Source: an uncultured Planctomycetaceae bacterium
GTDB taxonomy: Bacteria > Planctomycetota > Planctomycetia > Planctomycetales > Planctomycetaceae
Assembly (NCBI GenBank): GCA_903921605.1
Contig: CAIXQV010000745.1
Coordinates: 1-5,233 of the forward strand
Direction of reading: 5' to 3'
DNA length: 5,233 bases
Shown: positions 1 through 5,233 of the stretch, one piece after another
Layout of the letters: each line of letters opens with the position of its first letter
How positions within the stretch are numbered: position 1 is the first letter of the stretch
Made by a program: the position numbers and the translations under genes
Notes under the pieces: generated by a model
What the model was told of the DNA's origin: nothing
Database searches by the model: none
Seen by the model: only the letters and a program-made list of their open reading frames with translations

Positions 1-156
1 ACAGAAAGGATCATTGTGCCTCGGAACGAGATCGAGGAACAGAAGATCGCCGACGTGTCCATGATGCCGGAAGGGATCCTGCAAAAGATGGCTCACGATG
101 AAGTGCGTGATTTGTTCGCCTACCTGATGGGTTCGGAACAGGTTGCTCTGCCTTAG
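1..156 (+). CDS. C-terminal end of a PVC-type heme-binding/cytochrome c domain protein (partial, 5' end outside window)
   Basis: An open frame enters from the left edge in frame 1 and ends at TAG (154-156), giving the last 51 residues of a protein. The tail has the elements IIVPRNEIEE, SMMPEGIL, DEVRDLFAYLMG and a final QVALP. From memory of the family, this arrangement (VPR-x-EIE, then SMMPEG-L, then EVRDL-AYL) is the extreme C terminus of the putative heme-binding domain of Planctomycetes and Verrucomicrobia (TIGR02603-like). Such domains usually end large secreted proteins that also carry a membrane-bound dehydrogenase-like propeller and a CxxCH heme site. The CxxCH motif should lie upstream and is not visible here, so heme binding and any redox role are inferred. 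The next gene is convergent, so this is the last gene of its transcription unit. Family placement is fairly secure; substrate and function are unknown. Confidence 0.75.
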   Translation, partial: TERIIVPRNEIEEQKIADVSMMPEGILQKMAHDEVRDLFAYLMGSEQVALP

Positions 157-182
157 CAGCCAGTTGATTTAGTCGTGATCAA

Positions 183-250
183 GCAACTAGTGTCGTCTTT
201 AGCTCTGCGAAAGCAACGCAACTTTCGCGGAGCGAAAGACCACACTATGC
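183..250. repeat. Long imperfect palindrome, REP/MITE-like repeat or bidirectional terminator
   Basis: The inverted repeat has arms 188-213 and 222-247 around an 8-base loop (214-221, CAACGCAA). Of 26 opposed positions, 23 are Watson-Crick pairs, one is G-U (206/229) and two are mismatches (194/241 and 201/234). The pairing GCA (183-185) with TGC (248-250) extends the stem past a 2-base bulge. The core reads GCGAAAG, loop, CTTTCGC. It fills the gap between two convergent genes, 26 bases after one stop codon and 27 bases from the other. There is no T-run on either side, so a classical intrinsic terminator is less likely than a dispersed palindromic repeat, though a long stem here could still end transcription from both sides. 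I recall similar CTTTCGCGGAGCGAAAG palindromes being frequent in planctomycete genomes, but only one copy lies in this window. Confidence 0.75.
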
Positions 251-277
251 TATCAACACCCCGTGATCGCCGATGTT

Positions 278-1450
278 CTATCGTGGTCCATAGTCTTGAA
301 GTGAAGCCGGGCCCTTGACGCGAATATCGACCGGGGCGTCAATGAACTCGGGTTTGGTATCGTAAATCCCATCGACTTCCGGCACGGGCAATCGTACTCG
401 CCGCTGGGTTTGCTGCGGGCGGTCTTCGCAATACCAGCCGTTGTTTTCGAAGCGAAAAGTCTCGGGAGCGGTGGCATCGCTGATGTTGACGGCGTCCACC
501 ATTTGCTGGCTGTTGAAGACCACGATGTTATTTGAAAATGTTCCATTGCGACTGGGGAGAAAACCGGGAGTACGGTTCTCCTGCAGAATTCTCAACGCCC
601 ATCTTTCCGGATGATAGAGGGTATTGTGCCGCACGATCGCCGAGTCGACGCCGACAAAGGCAATTGCTGCCATGCCTCCGATAAACTGACAATCTTCAAC
701 CGTGATGTCTTTGGCCTCGTAGTTGGCATCGGCTGGCCGGAAAAAATCTTTGCCGGTGCTGCCACCCACATTGACGCCTCGACTGCCAGGATATTCGAAG
801 CGACATTTCCGGACCATGACGCGAGCGCTCCCGCCCTTCATCTGCACGCCGTTTGCCTGTTGTCGGCCTTTGGTATCGTCGGGGTTACGTGAGATCATGC
901 AGTCCGTGATCACGCCATCGTGACAGCCAACCATATCGATCGCGGAGCCGCCGGTGCCCCAGTCGACGATACGACAGTTTTCGACTTTGAAGTCGTCAAG
1001 TCCCGATAGTTTGATGCCATCGCTGTTTCCATTCGGGCCGACATTACTCACCACAAGATTCAGCAGCGTGATTCCGCGTGATGTCGTGGTCTGGGAGCCT
1101 CCGTTATCAACGTTGATTCCATTTCCCGTCGCGCCAGTGAGGTGCAGACCGTCGATTGTCAGATAGGAACATCGCGTGACGTGGACGCCGCTTCCTCCGC
1201 CTTCGAACACCGGTGGCTTCTGTGAATCTGCTGCTCTCAGAATGACCGGGGCCGCTTTGGTCCCGTGGATTTCCCGCAGTTCGAAATCGCCCCGAATGGT
1301 GATACCAGAAGCCAGCTTCAACACGTCGCCGGGCTTTGCGATTCGAGCTGCTTGAAGCAATTCTTCTCGAGACGAGACGGTTTGTTCTCCGGCTCGGAGT
1401 GATGTTCCAGCGAGAAGCAGCAGCAAAGTGATGCCAGGATAAATACGCAT
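278..1450 (-). CDS. Exported right-handed parallel beta-helix repeat protein (pectate-lyase-like fold)
   Basis: The 390-residue protein begins with a likely Sec signal peptide (about residues 1-20: a hydrophobic Leu-rich stretch ending SLRA, then GEQ), so it should act in the periplasm or outside the cell. Residues 35-75 (AKPGDVLKLASG, then HGTKAAPVILRA) resemble the N-terminal cap of polysaccharide lyase family 6 and related beta-helix proteins. From about 85 to 340 it shows the rung pattern of parallel beta-helices: short repeats such as YLTIDGLHLTG, FKVENCRIVDWG, GVITDCMISRN, VMVRKCRFEY and DITVEDCQFIGG, with Gly and Asn at turns and recurring hydrophobic-x-x-C/N positions. K205 (NGVQMKGG) and R224 (PGSRGVNVGG) lie on successive rungs at a spacing like the Lys/Arg catalytic pair of PL6 enzymes, but lyase activity is unproven. 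The start ATG (1450-1448) directly precedes the signal peptide, with a weak GGGGA upstream. It is divergent from the isomerase-like gene. A non-catalytic carbohydrate-binding or structural role is possible. Confidence 0.85.
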   Translation of the reverse strand: MRIYPGITLLLLLAGTSLRAGEQTVSSREELLQAARIAKPGDVLKLASGITIRGDFELREIHGTKAAPVILRAADSQKPPVFEGGGSGVHVTRCSYLTIDGLHLTGATGNGINVDNGGSQTTTSRGITLLNLVVSNVGPNGNSDGIKLSGLDDFKVENCRIVDWGTGGSAIDMVGCHDGVITDCMISRNPDDTKGRQQANGVQMKGGSARVMVRKCRFEYPGSRGVNVGGSTGKDFFRPADANYEAKDITVEDCQFIGGMAAIAFVGVDSAIVRHNTLYHPERWALRILQENRTPGFLPSRNGTFSNNIVVFNSQQMVDAVNISDATAPETFRFENNGWYCEDRPQQTQRRVRLPVPEVDGIYDTKPEFIDAPVDIRVKGPASLQDYGPR

Positions 1451-1518
1451 GAAATCCCCACAGGCTCATGGATCAGGTGACGTGAATCAGGTCGACAGGA
1501 TACCATAGGTCGTGTGAA

Positions 1519-1546
1519 AAGTGTCAGCAGGGCTGATCGTGCACTT
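1519..1546 (+). promoter_or_regulatory. Possible leader hairpin upstream of the isomerase-like gene
   Basis: TCAGC (1524-1528) and GCTGA (1532-1536) pair perfectly around a 3-base loop. AAGTG (1519-1523) and CACTT (1542-1546) continue the stem after a 5-base bulge on the right side (1537-1541). This gives 10 Watson-Crick pairs in 28 bases, ending 39 bases before the start codon. It may be an mRNA leader structure or a palindromic protein-binding site; the arms are short enough that chance is a real alternative. Confidence 0.3.
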
Positions 1547-1572
1547 CGATCCGCTCGGTCTATATGTTCGGC

Positions 1573-1578
1573 AGAGGA
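1573..1578 (+). promoter_or_regulatory. Ribosome binding site deciding the start of the isomerase-like gene
   Basis: AGAGGA lies 7 bases before the ATG at 1586. No comparable site precedes the in-frame GTG at 1514. This supports the ATG, which also puts the first beta-strand of the TIM barrel (KTALHTISYSG) right at the N terminus, as usual for the family. Confidence 0.65.
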
Positions 1579-1585
1579 TTACCGG

Positions 1586-2476
1586 ATGAAAACAGCATTG
1601 CACACCATCAGCTATTCCGGTTCATGGGGACAGGCGAAGTTGCCGCTGGAAGAGATTGTCCAGCGAGCGTCAATGCTGGGGTATGATGGGATCATGCTGG
1701 CTGGAAAGCGACCTCATGCGTCGTTGCTGGACATGACACCTGACGCCCGACGTGAACTTCGAAGTCGAATGACTGACGCGAAGGTAGAGATGTCCTGTCT
1801 GGCCGGATACACGAACTTCACCGCTGATGCAGAGCATGCGGAGGTGCCTCATCGCGAGATGCAGATTCATTACGTGACCGAGTTGTGCCGATTGGCCGTC
1901 GAGCTTGGGGGCCAGATCGTGCGAATCTTTACGGGCTATGAGCATCCGTTGCTGCCTTATTCAAAAGCGTGGGACTTGACCGTCAGCGCGGTCAAGGAAT
2001 GTGCTCGTCGAGCAGCGGACGTTGGGGCGATTGTCGCCGTGCAGAACCATCACGATCTGGCAGCGCACTCGGAGGCGTTCTTGATGTTTCTGAAGGCTGT
2101 TGATGAATCGAACTGTCGAGCGGCCTTTGATGCGTGGTCTCCGGCTCTGCAGAGTGACAACTATCTGACGGCCGCGAAGAAGCTGGCACCGCTCACCGTT
2201 CACACAACGATAGCCGATTATGTCCGAGTGCCCCGGTTTCGTTATCAGCCCGAGCTGGTGAATTATCGCCGCGACGAAGACTACATTCAGGCGGTGCCTA
2301 TGGGCGAGGGGTTTATCGACTATCGAGGTTTTCTGAAGGCGTTATGTGAACACGGTTTCGATGGCTGCGTAGCCTTCGAGATGTGTTCTCCGCTCCGCGA
2401 TGGAAACAGCCTCGAGGTGCTGGATCAGTATGCCCGGAAGTTTGTCGAGTTTATGAAGCAGACGGCAGCAAGCTAG
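1586..2476 (+). CDS. Sugar phosphate isomerase/epimerase-like TIM-barrel protein (xylose isomerase-like, AP endonuclease 2 superfamily)
   Basis: The 296-residue protein has the length and strand/helix rhythm of the xylose isomerase-like TIM barrel (PF01261). The barrel starts at residue 2 (TALHTISYSGSWG), with GYDGIMLAG at 32-40 as strand 2, CLAGYTNF at 71-78, IVRIFTGYEHP at 111-121, IVAVQNHHD at 149-157, AAFDAWSP at 179-186, TVHTTIADY at 204-212 and GCVAFEMCSPL at 260-270. Candidate divalent-metal ligands are D182, H206 and E265. The position that is usually a Glu on the strand-5 side is Q153, within QNHHD. There is no signal peptide, so it should be cytosolic. Family members interconvert ketoses/aldoses or epimerise sugars and cyclitols (for example tagatose 3-epimerase or inosose dehydratase relatives), but the substrate cannot be assigned. 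The ATG at 1586 is preferred over GTG 1514 because of the ribosome binding site and the family N terminus. It is divergent from the beta-helix gene and converges on the propeller gene. Confidence 0.87.
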   Translation: MKTALHTISYSGSWGQAKLPLEEIVQRASMLGYDGIMLAGKRPHASLLDMTPDARRELRSRMTDAKVEMSCLAGYTNFTADAEHAEVPHREMQIHYVTELCRLAVELGGQIVRIFTGYEHPLLPYSKAWDLTVSAVKECARRAADVGAIVAVQNHHDLAAHSEAFLMFLKAVDESNCRAAFDAWSPALQSDNYLTAAKKLAPLTVHTTIADYVRVPRFRYQPELVNYRRDEDYIQAVPMGEGFIDYRGFLKALCEHGFDGCVAFEMCSPLRDGNSLEVLDQYARKFVEFMKQTAAS

Positions 2477-2484
2477 ATCGAAGT

Positions 2485-2515
2485 CAAGGACTGGCGAAAG
2501 ATGAGGAAGTCTTTG
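2485..2515 (+). terminator. Weak candidate terminator hairpin in the convergent gap
   Basis: CAAGGACT (2485-2492) can pair with AGTCTTTG (2508-2515): seven Watson-Crick pairs and one G-U, with a 15-base loop. It begins 9 bases after the isomerase-like stop codon and ends right before the stop codon of the opposite-strand gene. The loop is large, the stem is AT-rich and no T-run follows, so it is only a weak candidate, better for the rightward transcript because the G-U pair becomes A-C in the other direction. Confidence 0.22.
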
Positions 2516-3895
2516 CTATGGCTTTCCAATCGCAAACAGGTGTTGCTCGCCCCTGATATAAATTCGTCCGTTTGCAATGGCGGGGGAGGACCATGTGTAT
2601 TCGCCCAGTTCATTTCGGGAGACGACGTTGAGTTTGTCACCTGGCTTGACGACCGACGTGATTCCATCATCTGCGGTGAAGTAGACCAGACCGTTGGCCG
2701 TCAACAGTGACGCGCTGTAGTGCTTGCCGAGGCGATCCTGCCAGAGACGTTTTCCGGTCGCTGTTTCAAAACAATTGACCGTGCCTCGGTCGTCAGCGAC
2801 AAACAGATAAGGGCCTGTCAGCACGGGTGACGGCACGTAGCATTTGGCTTCGTCTGATTGCCATCGCACATGGGATGTTGTCACGTCGCCGGAACCATCC
2901 GGACTGATGGCCATGACATGATGCGTCGGGTAGCCGGCCGTCAGATAAAAGCCTTGTTCGTCGGCGACCATAGACGAAACAAATTGTTCCGTGGGGCCTT
3001 CAATCTTCCAGACTTCCTGCCCGGTTCGTGGATCGAGGCTCACCACCTGTTTGCTGCCGGACATCACCATTTGAGTTCGGCCCGCGATGTCGCGAATGAT
3101 GGGCGTGCAATAACTGCGGATCTTGTGTTCTCGTGGAGTCTTCCAGACCGTTTTGCCGTTTGAGCGATCCAGTGCAACGACATACGAGTCACCATCATGA
3201 TCACCATTGACGATCAGAAGGTTTTCGAAAATCACCGGCGAGCTGCAGAATCCATGAGCGCTGATGAAGTCACCGATCGTGACATGCCAGAGTTCATCGC
3301 CATTGAAGTCAAAAGCGGCCACGAGGATTTGACCTGGGGTGACGTTTCGTTCGCTACCGACATTGGGGGCAGGAATTTCATGGCCATCAACGGTCAAAAA
3401 CGAAACATAAACCGTCTTGCCATCCGTTGCTGGCGTTCCGGAAGCGTAGCTGTTCAGCTGGTGTTTGGTTTCCAGCTTTGATTTGGCCACCATCCTTTGC
3501 CACAGCATCTCACCGTTGGCTTGATCCAGGCATGTCAGAATTCTTTCGCCTGTGGCTTCGTCGCAGCCGCTCAGAAAGATGCGATCATTCCAGATGACTG
3601 GTGATGCGTGACCGGTTCCTCGCAGTTTCGACTTCCAGACGATGTTCTCCCCGGTTTTCCCATCCCAGACGGTTGGTACATCGGTCTCAACGGACGTACC
3701 GTCGCCTCGAGGGCCTCGCCAGCATGGCCAGTTTTCTGCCATGGCGGCGGAAAAAGGCAGTTGACTGATCAACATCAGCATGAGCAAGCGAAGACGGCCG
3801 GACCTGGGAAGGGCAGGGTGGTGATAGCCAGCATTCGCCTCAGCGGAGTGCTGCTCAGCGATTTCCGGGAAGACACGCGGGAGTTTCGAAGTCAT
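2516..3895 (-). CDS. Exported PQQ-binding-like beta-propeller repeat protein
   Basis: The 459-residue protein has a likely signal peptide at about residues 35-53 (RLLMLMLISQLPFSAAMA, cleavage before ENW), preceded by an unusually long 34-residue N-terminal stretch. The mature protein opens with WPCWRGPRGDGTS, a motif common in secreted planctomycete propeller proteins. The body carries repeated PQQ/quinoprotein-type blade motifs ending in a docking Trp: DQANGEMLW (125-132), DFNGDELW (196-203), DRSNGKTVW (243-251), DPRTGQEVW (288-296) and ETATGKRLW (377-385). Between them are strands like SPVIWNDRIFLSG and SPVLTGPYLFVADD. I see no cytochrome c motif (CxxCH) and no clear dehydrogenase catalytic signature, so it is more likely a BamB-like scaffold or ligand-binding propeller than a working PQQ dehydrogenase; real PQQ binding is unproven. 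The start ATG 3895 has only a weak purine-rich stretch upstream. ATG codons at residues 39 and 41 lie inside the hydrophobic core and would cut the signal peptide. It converges on the isomerase-like gene and diverges from the isocitrate dehydrogenase gene. Confidence 0.86.
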   Translation of the reverse strand: MTSKLPRVFPEIAEQHSAEANAGYHHPALPRSGRLRLLMLMLISQLPFSAAMAENWPCWRGPRGDGTSVETDVPTVWDGKTGENIVWKSKLRGTGHASPVIWNDRIFLSGCDEATGERILTCLDQANGEMLWQRMVAKSKLETKHQLNSYASGTPATDGKTVYVSFLTVDGHEIPAPNVGSERNVTPGQILVAAFDFNGDELWHVTIGDFISAHGFCSSPVIFENLLIVNGDHDGDSYVVALDRSNGKTVWKTPREHKIRSYCTPIIRDIAGRTQMVMSGSKQVVSLDPRTGQEVWKIEGPTEQFVSSMVADEQGFYLTAGYPTHHVMAISPDGSGDVTTSHVRWQSDEAKCYVPSPVLTGPYLFVADDRGTVNCFETATGKRLWQDRLGKHYSASLLTANGLVYFTADDGITSVVKPGDKLNVVSRNELGEYTWSSPAIANGRIYIRGEQHLFAIGKP

Positions 3896-4160
3896 CGCAA
3901 GGCAGCTTTCTTTGGCTGAATTCTAAGACGGGTCTTCGCCCCGGTAGTTTTCGGTCAGTTTAGAGTTCTCTCACAATGGCCGGTAGCGGCAATCGACTCC
4001 GGAATCGTTCCGGATCTTCAGAAACCCGGTTCTCCCTGTGGGTTTGAGGGCAGTCGCAATCGCGAGTGGTTGAAGCGGTTTCGATGTTGTGTTACCGTCC
4101 GAGTTGTCGTGAATGAAGGTTCCAGACGTCCACAAGGTTCAGGAAAAACGAAGAACAGCA
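3896..4160. promoter_or_regulatory. Divergent intergenic region upstream of isocitrate dehydrogenase
   Basis: These 265 bases separate two divergent genes and should hold both promoters. For the leftward gene, TAGAAT (3918-3923 read on the minus strand) is a 5-of-6 match to a -10 box, but I find no matching -35. For the rightward gene no convincing promoter is seen. Small inverted repeats follow one another in the probable isocitrate dehydrogenase leader: GCCG/CGGC (3979-3990, 4-base loop), TCCGGAA/TTCCGGA (3998-4014, listed separately) and AAACCC/GGGTTT (4022-4027 with 4040-4045, 12-base loop). No protein-coding gene or known riboswitch is recognisable. Confidence 0.4.
3998..4014. promoter_or_regulatory. 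Perfect 7-bp inverted repeat with 3-base spacer (possible operator or hairpin)
   Basis: TCCGGAA (3998-4004) and TTCCGGA (4008-4014) are exact reverse complements separated by TCG. It lies 146 bases before the isocitrate dehydrogenase ATG and 102 bases before the start of the divergent propeller gene. It could be a dimeric regulator site serving either promoter or a short stem in the leader mRNA. No regulator is encoded in the window and the pattern matches no operator I can name. Confidence 0.35.

Positions 4161-5233
<1,073 letters not shown>

Larger units (their letters stand above)
1451..1585. promoter_or_regulatory. Divergent intergenic region between beta-helix gene and isomerase-like gene
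   Basis: These 135 bases must contain the promoters of two genes transcribed away from each other. I see no pair of good -35/-10 boxes on either strand; TATATG at 1561-1566 is the only mild -10-like string for the rightward gene. A 7-base direct repeat ATCAGGT occurs at 1472-1478 and 1486-1492 (14-base period), which could be a regulator site or chance. A hairpin at 1519-1546 is listed separately. An in-frame GTG at 1514 would extend the rightward gene by 24 residues into this region, but the extension does not look like the family and lacks a good ribosome binding site. Confidence 0.45.

Noticed and set aside
611..1166. Several open frames of 66-93 codons on the plus strand inside the beta-helix gene
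   Set aside because: They overlap each other and lie wholly opposite a well-supported secreted protein; their products show no motif or signal of their own.
1107..1506. Two further minus-strand open frames (120 and 62 codons) overlapping the start of the beta-helix gene
   Set aside because: They are out-of-frame readings of the same signal-peptide region; only the 1450 start gives a proper signal peptide followed by a coherent beta-helix.
1514..1585. GTG start that would extend the isomerase-like protein by 24 residues
   Set aside because: It has no good ribosome binding site, the added residues are Arg/Ser-rich and unlike the family, and the ATG at 1586 has AGAGGA at ideal spacing.
2858..3919. 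Three plus-strand open frames of 94-103 codons opposite the propeller gene
   Set aside because: The minus strand has regular propeller blade motifs throughout; the opposite frames look like random translations.
3929..3940. GGG-loop-CCC mini hairpin with a CTTC-type loop near the propeller gene promoter
   Set aside because: Only three to four pairs, no T-run and no gene ending nearby, so neither a terminator nor a clear operator can be supported.

Overview
The window most likely comes from the chromosome of a planctomycete (class Planctomycetia). This rests on gene content: the C-terminal tail of a Planctomycetes/Verrucomicrobia-type heme-binding protein, a secreted PQQ-like beta-propeller protein opening with a W-x-x-WRGPRGDG motif, a secreted parallel beta-helix protein, and a TIM-barrel sugar isomerase-like protein. 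All four are typical of planctomycete genomes. GC content looks moderate. Genus and species cannot be read from the sequence.

Layout, left to right. Bases 1-156 (+) are the end of a PVC-type cytochrome/heme-binding protein. Bases 157-277 are a convergent gap filled mainly by a long imperfect palindrome (183-250) that looks like a dispersed palindromic (REP/MITE-like) repeat. Bases 278-1450 (-) encode an exported right-handed beta-helix protein. Bases 1451-1585 are a divergent intergenic region with a short direct repeat and a leader hairpin. Bases 1586-2476 (+) encode a sugar phosphate isomerase/epimerase-like TIM barrel. A 39-base convergent gap follows. Bases 2516-3895 (-) encode an exported PQQ-like beta-propeller protein. 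Bases 3896-4160 are a divergent intergenic region with several small inverted repeats. Bases 4161-5233 (+) encode an isocitrate dehydrogenase that runs off the right edge.

The five genes strictly alternate in strand, so no two can share an operon and each is probably transcribed alone. The beta-helix protein, the isomerase-like protein and the propeller protein would all fit carbohydrate breakdown at or outside the cell surface followed by sugar metabolism inside, but that link is only inference from family membership and proximity. The isocitrate dehydrogenase is a core TCA-cycle enzyme and probably unrelated to its neighbours.

I found no CRISPR array, tRNA, rRNA, transposase, toxin-antitoxin pair or defence gene, and nothing amounting to a convincing new system. 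The points most worth a second look are the long palindrome at 183-250, the NADP-type cofactor signature in the isocitrate dehydrogenase, and the altered or possible catalytic residues in the isomerase-like and beta-helix proteins.
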